DNA of 64,000 bases from positions 248,001 to 312,000 of the forward strand of contig NZ_QDKM01000003.1 in NCBI RefSeq assembly GCF_003076755.1, in the 5' to 3' direction. This DNA comes from Pararhodobacter oceanensis (GTDB lineage Bacteria > Pseudomonadota > Alphaproteobacteria > Rhodobacterales > Rhodobacteraceae). Below, piece after piece: positions 8,752 through 17,637 of the stretch (within the stretch, counting starts at the first letter, position 1; every line of letters begins with the position of its first letter). The position numbers and the translations under genes were made by a program. The notes beneath the pieces were generated by a model. The model saw only the letters and a list, made by a program, of their open reading frames with translations, was not told the origin of the DNA and did not search any database.

Positions 8752-9459
8752 CTAGGAGCGACTGCCCCCCGGCAAGGGCTCGCTTTCTGCGGGTTTGCGC
8801 AGGCTTTCCAGCAGCTTGAACGGCAGGCCAATGGTATTGCGCAGCACCGGCGAGGCTTTGATACGGGCCTTGGATTGCTCGAACTGCATGACATTCTCGA
8901 TCCGGCGATCAAGGAAATCCCAAGTGTCCGCCTGATCCTCGCTGTCATCACCAAGCCAATAGAGCACCGTCGAGGAATAGACCGCCGAGAGGATCGCGCG
9001 TTTGGAATACCAGTTGCCATCCTCGGAGGTGTCGCCGAGCGCGGTCCAGATCGCATCGGCGGTGTTCCACATGGCGCGCGCGGCTTCGGGGGCGTTTTGC
9101 GGCAGTGCCATCAGCGTGGCGGCGCGGCGCACCAATTCGCGGTCGGCGGCCTCGAGCCTTGCGCGCAGGGCAAAGATCACCCGCGCGCGGTAACGCATTG
9201 CGTCGAGATCGGCGGCGGTGAGCGCGGCCAGCATCTGCGCATCGCCGCGCCGGTGATAGGCCAGCGCCAGATCCAGCCCGCCGCGCGGAAACAGCGCCTT
9301 GGCCATGGCAAGGGTTTGCCCCTGATCCTCGGCGGCGGCGGTCAGCGTGGCCTCGGACCAGCCGTCAAAGGGCACATGATCCAGCGCGGCGTCGAGAATA
9401 CCATCGGCGGCGTTGGCGGTCTTGGCAGAGTCTGTATTGGCGGAGTCAGTTGCGGGCAT
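8752..9459 (-). CDS. coq9: COQ9 family ubiquinone biosynthesis protein
   Basis: A 235-residue COQ9 homologue. The C-terminal part carries the family pattern LYWLGDDSEDQADTWDFLDRR, and the N-terminal half resembles a TetR-like helical fold (DGWSEATLTAAAEDQG). Mitochondrial COQ9 binds lipids and presents polyprenyl substrates to the COQ7 hydroxylase; the bacterial role is inferred. The first 20 residues are Ala/Asn/Thr-rich and probably disordered. The gene is divergent from rpsU with 188 bases between, a neighbourhood common in Rhodobacterales. Confidence 0.9.
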   Translation of the reverse strand: MPATDSANTDSAKTANAADGILDAALDHVPFDGWSEATLTAAAEDQGQTLAMAKALFPRGGLDLALAYHRRGDAQMLAALTAADLDAMRYRARVIFALRARLEAADRELVRRAATLMALPQNAPEAARAMWNTADAIWTALGDTSEDGNWYSKRAILSAVYSSTVLYWLGDDSEDQADTWDFLDRRIENVMQFEQSKARIKASPVLRNTIGLPFKLLESLRKPAESEPLPGGSRS

Positions 9460-9566
9460 GACACGGGTTTCCCTTGTTGCTTACATTAGATTTAGGCCCC
9501 TCGCGGCGAAAACCCAAGCCCGAAGCGGTGATTGCCGCCGATCCGCGGGCAAAAGCGATTCAACCG

Positions 9567-9595
9567 TGGACAAAAGCGCGGCGGCTTGCTAAAGG
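9567..9595 (+). promoter_or_regulatory. Possible sigma-70-type promoter for rpsU
   Basis: TGGACA (9567-9572), 17 bases, then TAAAGG (9590-9595), upstream of rpsU. Spacing is ideal but both hexamers are imperfect, so this is only a candidate. Confidence 0.3.
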
Positions 9596-9647
9596 GCAAC
9601 CTCCTGCACTTCATGAAACTCAAACTTAGAAAGGTGGTGAAAACCAC

Positions 9648-9854
9648 ATGCAGGTAAGTGTTCGCGACAACAATGTCGAACAGGCTCTTCGTGCCCTGAA
9701 GAAGAAACTTCAGCGTGAGGGTGTCTTTCGCGAAATGAAGCTCAAGCAGCATTTCGAGAAGCCCTCGGTCAAGAAAGCCCGTGAGTCCGCCGAAGCGGTC
9801 CGCCGTGCGCGCAAATTGGCACGCAAAAAGGCGCAGCGCGAAGGTATGCTCTGA
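9648..9854 (+). CDS. rpsU: 30S ribosomal protein S21
   Basis: A 68-residue bS21, the small basic 30S subunit protein involved in translation initiation. It begins [20 protein letters not shown] and ends in a lysine/arginine-rich helix ([17 protein letters not shown]), both characteristic. GAAAGGTGG lies about 10 bases upstream as the RBS. It is monocistronic: a strong terminator follows about 30 bases after the stop. Confidence 0.97.
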   Translation: MQVSVRDNNVEQALRALKKKLQREGVFREMKLKQHFEKPSVKKARESAEAVRRARKLARKKAQREGML

Positions 9855-9884
9855 ACCAGGCATTCGCCGTTTGGCAAATGATAT

Positions 9885-9921
9885 AACCCCCCGCGCCCTG
9901 TGGCACGGGGGGTTGTTTTTT
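9885..9921 (+). terminator. Rho-independent terminator of rpsU
   Basis: A 9-base perfect stem (AACCCCCCG at 9885-9893 with CGGGGGGTT at 9906-9914), a 12-base loop, then GTTTTTT. It sits directly after rpsU. Confidence 0.9.
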
Positions 9922-9948
9922 GCCGTCCCCACCCGCAGGCGCAGGGGC

Positions 9949-10263
9949 TTACATGTCGATGGTTTCGGCCAGTTCGATCGAGCCCGAGCCATCCATCACC
10001 ATCGGGCATTTCGCCGCAATTGCCTTGGCGGCCTCGAGACTGGCGGCATTGATGATCGAATAGCCCGAGACCGGATTGGCGCCGCCATCCGCCACCGCGC
10101 CCTTGGCGGTGATCGTATGCGACTGGCCGACGGGATTGCCCGCATCGACCACATCCTGCCCGATGCTTTCGAACCATGCCTGCCATTGGGCCATGGCTTT
10201 GGCGCCGTCTTCGGGCGTGTCGGGGGCTTTGCCACCGTGGTAGACCAGCAGATATTTCGCCAT
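9949..10263 (-). CDS. YciI family protein
   Basis: A 104-residue YCII-related (ferredoxin-like) protein. It begins MAKYLLVYHGG and has the HTITAKGAVADGGANPVSGYSII segment, the DGPF-type relative of YciI, with a conserved C-terminal core AAKCPMVMDGSGSIELAETIDM. The biochemical activity of most members is unknown. It is the third gene of a probable operon with an ArsR regulator and an AHSA1 protein (26-base gap to the latter); this ArsR-AHSA1-YciI grouping is common in bacteria and suggests a small ligand- or stress-responsive unit. Confidence 0.85.
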   Translation of the reverse strand: MAKYLLVYHGGKAPDTPEDGAKAMAQWQAWFESIGQDVVDAGNPVGQSHTITAKGAVADGGANPVSGYSIINAASLEAAKAIAAKCPMVMDGSGSIELAETIDM

Positions 10264-10289
10264 ATTCTCTCTCCCTCTGTGATGCCCTT

Positions 10290-10739
10290 TCAGGCGTTAA
10301 CGGCGGCGTCGAGCTTGCGCAGGGACGAGGTCCAGCCGCGGTTATGCTGCTCTGCCGCTTCTTTGGAGGACAGTCCGCGATGCGTCATCACAAAGCGCGT
10401 GCCCCCGTCTTCTTCGGTCAACTCAATGGTGACATGGCTCTCGTCGCCGCGGGCGTCGTTTTCATCGTGCCAGCCCCAAGTGAAGGCGACGATATTGGGC
10501 GGGTCGAGTTTGGTCACCTGCCCCGAGACTTTGAACCGCGCGCCGTCCTGGTTGATCATGGTGGAATCCCACGGGCCTTTGGCGGTGAAATCCAGATGCC
10601 CCTCGCAGCGGGCGATGCCTTCGGGCCCCCACCAATCCGCCAGATGTTCGGGCTGGGTGACGATCTCGAAGACCCGCGCGACGGGGACTTTATACAGGCG
10701 TTCAAACCGCAGGTCATCAGTGCGTAGGGCTTCAGTCAT
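10290..10739 (-). CDS. SRPBCC (AHSA1-like) protein
   Basis: A 149-residue START/Bet v1-fold protein of the AHSA1 group. It has the family core VPVARVFEIVTQPEHLADWWGP (residues about 17-38), PPNIVAFTWGWHDEND and GGTRFVMTHRGL. Such proteins form a hydrophobic cavity; the ligand is unknown. The frame reaches 10754, but GAGGAG sits 7 bases before the ATG at 10739 (MTEALRTDD). Its start lies inside the last codons of the ArsR gene (8-base overlap), so the two are translationally coupled. Confidence 0.85.
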   Translation of the reverse strand: MTEALRTDDLRFERLYKVPVARVFEIVTQPEHLADWWGPEGIARCEGHLDFTAKGPWDSTMINQDGARFKVSGQVTKLDPPNIVAFTWGWHDENDARGDESHVTIELTEEDGGTRFVMTHRGLSSKEAAEQHNRGWTSSLRKLDAAVNA

Positions 10740-11097
10740 CACTATGCTCCTCAAGGGCGATTAGGGCGTCTAGGCGGGACAGGCTGCCCTGCCAGAAGGC
10801 GCGGTGCGACAGGGTCCAGAGCGCGATGCGGCGCATCGACTCGGGCGCGACGGAATAGAGGCGGCGCTGGCCCTCGACGCGGCGCTGCACGAGACCGGCT
10901 TTGTGCAACACGCCGAGATGGCGCGAGACCGCGGGGGCCGAGACCGCGAACCCCTCGCTCAACGCCCCCGCCGGGACCTCGCCCTCGCGCGCCAGCCGGT
11001 CGATGATCGCAAAGCGGATCGGATCGCCGAGGGCGGCGAACTGGCGGGCGATTTCGGCGTTGCCGGTTGCGTGGTCTGTGGCGTCGCTGTTTAACAT
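10732..11097 (-). CDS. ArsR-family transcriptional regulator
   Basis: A 121-residue winged-helix repressor. The HTH is visible in ARQFAALGDPIRFAIIDRLAREG and the recognition region VSAPAVSRHLGVLHKAGLVQRR, followed by the wing VEGQRRLYSVAPE. There is no CxC-type metal-binding motif, so it belongs to the metal-independent SdpR/AHSA1-associated group rather than ArsR proper. It heads the ArsR-AHSA1-YciI operon, and a palindrome overlaps its start codon (separate entry), consistent with autorepression. Confidence 0.9.
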   Translation of the reverse strand: MLNSDATDHATGNAEIARQFAALGDPIRFAIIDRLAREGEVPAGALSEGFAVSAPAVSRHLGVLHKAGLVQRRVEGQRRLYSVAPESMRRIALWTLSHRAFWQGSLSRLDALIALEEHSDD

Positions 11098-11106
11098 ATT
11101 TGTTAA
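11091..11106. promoter_or_regulatory. Probable operator of the ArsR-type regulator
   Basis: Perfect inverted repeat TTAACA-TATT-TGTTAA. It overlaps the start codon of the arsR-like gene (ATG at 11095-11097 on the minus strand), is AT-rich in a GC-rich genome, and has the size of ArsR-family operators. Binding here would block initiation of its own operon. Confidence 0.55.
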
Positions 11107-11254
11107 TTAACCGTTCGCGCAATCAAAGGCAAGAATTTTTACCCCGCCGATTTTGGGCAACAGCTTTTTTGCCCACAAACACCGGCTGAAACCGCTGGTG
11201 CATTGACGCAGGCGGCGGCCTGTCGGAGAAAGATCAGGGATTGATCGAGAGAAT

Positions 11255-12541
11255 ATGCCGCAAACACCACCGCCGCACCGCCTGCGCATCCTGATCGTGG
11301 CCGAGAATGCCTCGGCGGAATTCGGCGGCGAGGCGATCCTGCCGCTGAAGTATTTCACCCTTCTGGCGGAGCGCGGGCGCGAGGTCTGGCTGATCACCCA
11401 CGCCCGCAACCGCGCGCATCTGGAGGCGGATTTTCCCGAGCTGGCGGCGCGCATCACCTATTCGCCCGACACCCGTCTGCACCGGCTGCTCTGGCGTGTC
11501 GGCAGGCGCTTTCCCGGCGCGATCCGCGATCACCTGTTCGGCAATCTGATGGGGCTGGTGACCGGTCTGCAACAGCGTCGGCTGGCGCGGGGTCTGGTGC
11601 GTGCGCAGGCGATTGACCTGCTGCACCAGCCGATTCCGGTCTCGCCCGCCGCGCCCTCATTGCTGCATGGGCTGGGGGTGCCGGTGGTGATCGGGCCGAT
11701 GAATGGCGGGATGAATTACCCGCCCGGCTATGCGGATTTCGAGAGCCGCGCGGCGCGGCTGTTCGTGCGGCTGGCGCGGCCGATGGCGGGGCTGGTCAAC
11801 CGGCTGATCCCCGGCAAGCGCCGCGCCGCGATGCTGCTGGTGGCCAATCGCCGCAGTGCCGAGGCGCTGCCGCTGCGCCATCCGAATGTGGTGGAACTGG
11901 TCGAGAATGCGGTGGATTTCGACTTTTGGCCGAAGCCGCGCAAACGCAAGCTCAACACCGGCGCCTTCCGGCTTGTGTTCATGGGGCGGCTGGTGGCGCT
12001 GAAGGGGGTGGCGCAGACATTGGAGGCGCTGGCGCAGGTGCGCGCCACCCATCCCGAGCGCGAGATCACGCTGGATATTCTGGGCGACGGCGAAGAGCGC
12101 GCGGCGCTGGAGGCGCAGGTCACGCGGCTGGGGTTGGCAGAGGCGGTGCGGTTTCACGGCTTCCTGCCGCAGCGCGATTGCGCGCGCCACCTGCAAGACG
12201 CCGATGCGCTGGTGCTGGCGGCGCTGCGCGAATGCGGCGGCGCGGTGGTGCTGGAGGCGATGGCGATGGGTCTGCCGGTGATCGCCAGCGACTGGGGCGG
12301 ACCGGCGGATTATCTGGATTCGACCAGCGGGATACTGGTCTCGCCGGTGCCGCGCGCCAGCTTTGTGCCGCGTCTGGCCAAGGCGATCACCCGCTTGGTC
12401 GATGCGCCGGAACTGGTGCAGGATATGGGGGCGGCAGGGGCCAAACGCGCGCGGCAAGAGTTCGACTGGCAGCGCAAGATCGACCGCATCGAGACCCTCT
12501 ATGACCGCGCGATGGACGGCCCGCCGCGCAATGGCGGCTAG
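11255..12541 (+). CDS. Glycosyltransferase family 4 protein
   Basis: A 428-residue GT-B fold glycosyltransferase. The N-terminal acceptor domain begins LRILIVAENASAEFGGEA, with GPMNGGMNYPPGY in the middle. The C-terminal nucleotide-sugar domain starts around FRLVFMGRLVALKGVAQ (about residue 240) and carries the retaining EX7E motif ECGGAVVLE (about 324-332) followed by MGLPVIASDWGGPADYL. The sugar and acceptor cannot be told; exopolysaccharide or LPS decoration is typical. No polysaccharide operon surrounds it. Its last four bases overlap the stop codon of the convergent Lrp-family gene. Confidence 0.85.
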   Translation: MPQTPPPHRLRILIVAENASAEFGGEAILPLKYFTLLAERGREVWLITHARNRAHLEADFPELAARITYSPDTRLHRLLWRVGRRFPGAIRDHLFGNLMGLVTGLQQRRLARGLVRAQAIDLLHQPIPVSPAAPSLLHGLGVPVVIGPMNGGMNYPPGYADFESRAARLFVRLARPMAGLVNRLIPGKRRAAMLLVANRRSAEALPLRHPNVVELVENAVDFDFWPKPRKRKLNTGAFRLVFMGRLVALKGVAQTLEALAQVRATHPEREITLDILGDGEERAALEAQVTRLGLAEAVRFHGFLPQRDCARHLQDADALVLAALRECGGAVVLEAMAMGLPVIASDWGGPADYLDSTSGILVSPVPRASFVPRLAKAITRLVDAPELVQDMGAAGAKRARQEFDWQRKIDRIETLYDRAMDGPPRNGG

Positions 12542-12996
12542 AGGTCGAGCGCGGTGGTTTTGACCACGGTGCGCAGCGCAAACGAGCTGTGCATCTGCGC
12601 AATCCCCGGCAGCCGCGCCAGATAGCGGCGGTGGATGCGGGCGAAATCCTCGGTATCCTCGACCATCAGTTTGATCAGGTAATCCGCGTTCCCCGCCATC
12701 AGGTGGCATTCCAGCACATCGGGGATTTTCGCCACCCCTTTCTCGAAGGCGTCGAGCACCTCGTCGGATTGGCTGGAGAGGGTGATTTCGACAAAGACCG
12801 TCGCCGGCCTGCCGATCTTGCGCGCATCCAGAAGCGCCACATAGCCCGAGATATAACCGTCGTGCTCCAGCCGCTGCACCCGCCGGTGACAGGCCGAGGG
12901 CGAGAGGGAAATCCGCTCGGCGAGATCGGCATTGGAGATCCGGCCTTCGGTCTGCAGGACTTTGAGGATGCGGCGGTCGGTCGTGTCTAGCTGCAT
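12538..12996 (-). CDS. Lrp/AsnC-family regulator (probable ald regulator)
   Basis: A 152-residue Lrp-type regulator. The N-terminal HTH is in LQTEGRISNADLAERISLSPSACHRRVQRLE and the C-terminal RAM ligand domain spans about residues 65-145 (VFVEITLSSQSDE, ECHLMAGNADYLIKL). It is divergent from alanine dehydrogenase with 165 bases between; in many bacteria such a neighbour (AldR) activates ald in response to alanine, so this is the likely target. A TTGC-AGC-GCAA inverted repeat overlaps its start codon. Confidence 0.88.
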   Translation of the reverse strand: MQLDTTDRRILKVLQTEGRISNADLAERISLSPSACHRRVQRLEHDGYISGYVALLDARKIGRPATVFVEITLSSQSDEVLDAFEKGVAKIPDVLECHLMAGNADYLIKLMVEDTEDFARIHRRYLARLPGIAQMHSSFALRTVVKTTALDL

Positions 12997-13006
12997 TGCA
13001 GCGCAA
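12996..13006. promoter_or_regulatory. Possible Lrp-type half-site palindrome
   Basis: TTGC-AGC-GCAA inverted repeat at the start codon of the Lrp regulator, in the divergent ald control region. A similar palindrome occurs before the second Lrp gene (14839-14850). Confidence 0.35.
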
Positions 13007-13161
13007 CTTTCTGCGAGGAATTGAATGTTTGGGCGAAGACTCTTGCGTGATTACGCCGGATTTGATGGAAGAATTCAAGGACCTGTCGCAAAATATGCGC
13101 GATTGTGGACCACCCAGCGCCATCAGCCCCCAAGACCAACAGCCAGCAACCGGAGACCAGA

Positions 13162-14280
13162 ATGCAGATCGGATGCCCGAAAGAGATCAAACCGCAGGAA
13201 TTTCGCGTCGGCATGACGCCGGCGGCGGCGCAAGAGGCGGTGGCGGCGGGGCATACGGTGATCGTCGAGCGCGGCGCCGGTCTGGGCGCGGGGTTTACTG
13301 ACGAGGATTACCGCGCGGCGGGGGCCGGGATCGTCGACACGCCCGAAGAGATTTTCGCCAGCGCCGAGATGGTGGTAAAGGTGAAGGAACCGCAGCCCGC
13401 TGAGCGCAGATTGCTGCGCGAGGGGCAATTGCTGTTCACCTATCTGCACCTTGCGCCCGATGCGGCGCAGACCCGCGATCTGTTGGACAGCGGTTGCACG
13501 GCGATTGCCTATGAGACGGTGACCGACCGCAACGGCGGGCTGCCGCTCTTGGCGCCGATGTCCGAGGTCGCCGGGCGGCTGGCGCCGCAAGTGGGCGCAT
13601 GGACGCTGCAAAAGGCCAACGGTGGGCTCGGTGTGCTCTTGGGCGGAGTGCCGGGCGTGCGACCGGCGAATGTGGTGATCGTCGGCGGCGGCGTGGTTGG
13701 CACCGCGGCGGCGCGGGTGGCGGTGGGGATGGGGGCGAATGTCACCGTACTCGACCGGTCGATCCCGCGGATGTCCTATCTCGATGACGTGTTCATGGGC
13801 CGGTTGACCACGCAATTCTCCACCGCCGCGGCGCTGGCCGACCTGCTGCCCTCGGCGGATCTGGTGATCGGCGCGGTGCTGATCCCCGGCGCGGCGGCGC
13901 CGAAACTGGTCAGCCGCGCGCAGCTCTCCACCATGCAGGCGGGGGCGGTGCTGGTCGATGTGGCGATTGATCAGGGCGGCTGTTTCGAGACCTCGCGCGC
14001 CACCACCCATGCCGACCCGATTTATGAGGTCGATGGCGTGATGCATTACTGCGTGGCGAATATGCCCGGCGCGGTGGCGCGGACCTCGACGCAGGCTTTG
14101 GGCAATGCGACGCTGCCGTTTTTGATGGCGCTGGCCAATAAGGGCTGGCGCAAGGCCTGCGCCGATGATCCGCATCTGCTCAACGGGTTGAATGTGCATG
14201 CGGGGCAAGTGACTTACGCGGCGGTCGGCACAGCGCTGGGCCTGCCCAGCATTGCCGCCAGTGAGGCGCTGAAATCGTGA
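13162..14280 (+). CDS. ald: Alanine dehydrogenase
   Basis: A 372-residue NAD-dependent alanine dehydrogenase that interconverts L-alanine and pyruvate plus ammonium. Signatures are [20 protein letters not shown] at the N-terminus, KVKEPQPAE with the substrate lysine, the Rossmann motif [20 protein letters not shown] (about 169-188), and [20 protein letters not shown] near the C-terminus. The frame is open from 13105, but the homologous start with CGGAGA upstream is 13162. It is divergent from an Lrp-family regulator, which probably controls it. Confidence 0.95.
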   Translation: MQIGCPKEIKPQEFRVGMTPAAAQEAVAAGHTVIVERGAGLGAGFTDEDYRAAGAGIVDTPEEIFASAEMVVKVKEPQPAERRLLREGQLLFTYLHLAPDAAQTRDLLDSGCTAIAYETVTDRNGGLPLLAPMSEVAGRLAPQVGAWTLQKANGGLGVLLGGVPGVRPANVVIVGGGVVGTAAARVAVGMGANVTVLDRSIPRMSYLDDVFMGRLTTQFSTAAALADLLPSADLVIGAVLIPGAAAPKLVSRAQLSTMQAGAVLVDVAIDQGGCFETSRATTHADPIYEVDGVMHYCVANMPGAVARTSTQALGNATLPFLMALANKGWRKACADDPHLLNGLNVHAGQVTYAAVGTALGLPSIAASEALKS

Positions 14281-14290
14281 AGGTCGGCGC

Positions 14291-14791
14291 TTACGGCTCG
14301 GCCCGGTAGCGCGCCTCGAGCACGTCAAACGGCACGCCCGGTTCGTTCTTGGCGCCGCGAATGACCAGCGAGGTTTTCACGCTGTCCACGTTATCGGCGG
14401 CCAGCAGATCCTCGGTCAGGAAGGACTGGAAGGTCGAGAGATCCGGCGCCACGCATTTGAGGATGAAATCAATCTCGCCGTTGAGCATATGGCACTCACG
14501 CACCAGCGACCAGGCGCGGCAGCGGTCCTCGAAGGCGCGCAGATCGGCTTCATTCTGCCGGTGCAGCCGCACCATGGCAAAGACCTGCACCTCGAAACCC
14601 AGCTCGCGCACATCAACGCGGGCGTGGTAGCCTTGGATATAGCCCGCCTCTTCCAGCGTGCGCACACGGCGCAGGCAGGGCGGCGCGGAAATTCCCACGC
14701 GTTTGGCCAGCTCGACATTCGTCATCCGGCCGTCAGCCTGAAGTTCCGCAAGAATCATGCGATCAATTGGGTCAAGTTTGGCGCCGGCCAT
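14291..14791 (-). CDS. Lrp/AsnC-family transcriptional regulator
   Basis: A 166-residue Lrp-type regulator with HTH LQADGRMTNVELAKRVGISA and PPCLRRVRTLEEAGYIQGYH, then a RAM domain (about 70-150, ECHMLNGEIDFILKCVA). It resembles the global Lrp group rather than the ald-linked paralogue. It is divergent from trxB with 261 bases between and ends 10 bases from the convergent ald stop. A 12-base palindrome GTTGCGCGCAAC lies about 48 bases upstream of its start, a candidate autoregulatory site. Lrp next to trxB is a common Rhodobacterales arrangement. Confidence 0.9.
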   Translation of the reverse strand: MAGAKLDPIDRMILAELQADGRMTNVELAKRVGISAPPCLRRVRTLEEAGYIQGYHARVDVRELGFEVQVFAMVRLHRQNEADLRAFEDRCRAWSLVRECHMLNGEIDFILKCVAPDLSTFQSFLTEDLLAADNVDSVKTSLVIRGAKNEPGVPFDVLEARYRAEP

Positions 14792-14838
14792 GGCGGGTAG
14801 TCTCCGTTCTAGATTGCGCTTATGTATGCGCGATATGG

Positions 14839-14850
14839 GTTGCGCGCAAC
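14839..14850. promoter_or_regulatory. Perfect palindrome in the lrp-trxB divergent region
   Basis: GTTGCGCGCAAC, a perfect 12-base palindrome between the divergent lrp and trxB genes. Candidate Lrp binding site; an AT-rich run (AATATTTATT) follows within 30 bases. Confidence 0.4.
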
Positions 14851-15034
14851 ATTGTTTCGCGGTTCAGCAATATTTATTCGCATTGTTTTTCGGTTTTGCG
14901 CCACCGGATCGCGCCGCGCGCTCGGCCCCGGCCATACCCGTCAGCATCCGCCGCTTGCCATGCCCCGCCGCCTGACGATAGGAGCAATCAACCCCTTGCA
15001 GATCGCCCCGTGGCGCTTACATGCGAGGAAATGA

Positions 15035-16006
<972 letters not shown>

Positions 16007-16119
16007 TCACGGGCGTGGAACGTTGAGATGATGTTCCGCACTGGCGTGGCGGCCGTTGCTTTGCGATGGCTGCCACAGGCCAAGGGGCGGATCGGCGCGG
16101 TTTTCACCTGCACCGCGCG

Positions 16120-16569
16120 TTAACGCACGATCACCTCTAGCGGGTCATACAGGAGCCCTGCCCCCTCCCCAAAGGCGATCTCGGGCAGGCTGTCGGGTTT
16201 GAAGCGCAACCCCTCCAATTCTGCGCGCGTCACCCAGCGGTGGCGATTGACGATCCCCTCGGGGTCCGCATGCGCCGCGATCTCCGCGCGCCCCACCACC
16301 TGCGCGTGGAAATAAAGATCGACCTGATGAAAGCCGCTTTCGGGGTCGTGGAATTCATTGACCAGGCAGGGCGCGCCGATCCGCACCGCAAGGCCGGTCT
16401 CCTCGAACACCTCGCGCGCCAGATTGTCATGCAGGGACGCACCGCGTTCGACGCCGCCACCGGGGGCGCACCATAGATCGCTGACCTCGCCCGGATAGGC
16501 GTTGACGATCAACAGCCGCCCCTCGCGCATGATCACCGCCCGCACCGCCAGCCGCGGTCCGCCTGTCAT
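16120..16569 (-). CDS. Nudix hydrolase
   Basis: A 149-residue Nudix protein. The Nudix box reads GGVERGASLHDNLAREVFEETGL (given in two parts: GGVERGA then SLHDNLAREVFEETGL). The metal-binding REVFEE core is intact, but the first glutamate of the consensus (G-x5-E) is alanine. The start at 16569 (MTGGPRLAVRA) has GGGAGAA upstream; the frame extends further to 16641 without good support. The substrate (a nucleoside diphosphate derivative) cannot be assigned. It is divergent from an exported lipase-like protein. Confidence 0.8.
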   Translation of the reverse strand: MTGGPRLAVRAVIMREGRLLIVNAYPGEVSDLWCAPGGGVERGASLHDNLAREVFEETGLAVRIGAPCLVNEFHDPESGFHQVDLYFHAQVVGRAEIAAHADPEGIVNRHRWVTRAELEGLRFKPDSLPEIAFGEGAGLLYDPLEVIVR

Positions 16570-16676
16570 GTCTTCTCCCGCATCATCCTGACCCCTCGCG
16601 TCATCGTGTCCTCCGCAGCGCTCTGCGCAGATCATGCCCACTTCTACTCGCCTCTCGCCCTGCCTATACTACGGGA

Positions 16677-17414
16677 ATGCGCATCTTGACCATTCTCGCC
16701 CTCTCCCTCGGCCTCGCCGCCCCCGCAAGCGCGGATTGCGTGGTGCTGCTGCACGGGTTGGCGCGTTCGGATGCCTCGATGCGGGTGCTACAAGAGGTGC
16801 TGGAGTTCCACGATTACCGCGTGATCAACAATGGCTACCCCTCCGAGGATGCCGGTATCCATGACCTCACCCATCACGTCGGCACCGCCGCCGCCGCCTG
16901 CGGGCGCGAGCGGTTGCATTTCGTCACCCATTCGCTGGGCGGGATTCTGGTGCGCGCCTGGCTGGCCGAGGGGATCCCCGACAATCTGGGCCGCGTGGTG
17001 ATGCTGGCGCCGCCCAACCACGGCTCCGAGATCGTCGATACGCTCAGCGAGGCCGAGCTGACCCGCGATATCCTCACCTGGCTCAACGGTCCCGCCTCGC
17101 AAGAGCTGGGCACCGGCGCGGATTCCGTGCCCAATAGCCTGCCGCGGGTGAATTTCGAACTCGGGGTGATTGCCGGCGATGTGGCGATCAGCCCCTTGGG
17201 ACCGATCATCATTGACGGGCCGAATGACGGCACCGTCTCGGTGGCGAGCACGCGGATTGCGGGGATGCGCGATCATATGGTGATCAACGCCTCGCATACG
17301 CTGATCATGAACAATCCGGTGGCGATGGCCGAGGTGCTGGAATTCTTGCGCAACGGGGTGTTTGACCACGGGATCACCCTGCCCGCCGCGATCCGCAAAT
17401 TGCTCCGCCGCTAG
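16677..17414 (+). CDS. Exported alpha/beta hydrolase (lipase/esterase-like)
   Basis: A 245-residue alpha/beta hydrolase with a cleavable signal peptide (MRILTILALSLGLAAPASA, about 1-19). VVLLHGLARS gives the oxyanion region (about 21-30), and THSLGG is the nucleophile elbow (Ser about 85). DGPNDGTVSVAS and ASHTLIMNNP supply candidate Asp and His. It resembles the PGAP1/lipase class 2-like serine hydrolases found as single exported proteins in proteobacteria. The substrate is unknown; a periplasmic location is expected from the signal peptide. Confidence 0.82.
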   Translation: MRILTILALSLGLAAPASADCVVLLHGLARSDASMRVLQEVLEFHDYRVINNGYPSEDAGIHDLTHHVGTAAAACGRERLHFVTHSLGGILVRAWLAEGIPDNLGRVVMLAPPNHGSEIVDTLSEAELTRDILTWLNGPASQELGTGADSVPNSLPRVNFELGVIAGDVAISPLGPIIIDGPNDGTVSVASTRIAGMRDHMVINASHTLIMNNPVAMAEVLEFLRNGVFDHGITLPAAIRKLLRR

Positions 17415-17519
17415 GCCCTGCCGCGGTGCATTGAACATGCTTTGCAACCGCCGCACCCCGACACCAGATATCGTATCCTAGGCCCCACGCTGCAGCCCCC
17501 ACTTTCGGCCCCCACTTTA

Positions 17520-17590
17520 TGCCCCAAATATCCCGGGTGAATGCGCGCAGCGCAGAGGGCAGAGCCCTCAAACGCAAGGATGGGCGTGAC
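17520..17590 (-). repeat. Related 3'-end repeat, short relative
   Basis: A CCCCAAATATCCCGGG core (17520-17540) followed by a GGGC-AGAG-CCCT hairpin. It is in the same orientation relative to the neighbouring gene end (acyl-CoA synthetase stop at 17638, minus strand) as the copies at 6588, 37119 and 40444. A degenerate member of the same dispersed family. Confidence 0.45.
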
Positions 17591-17637
17591 CGCGCCGCTT
17601 GCGGCGCAGTCTCATTTTAACAGCTCGGATTAACAGG

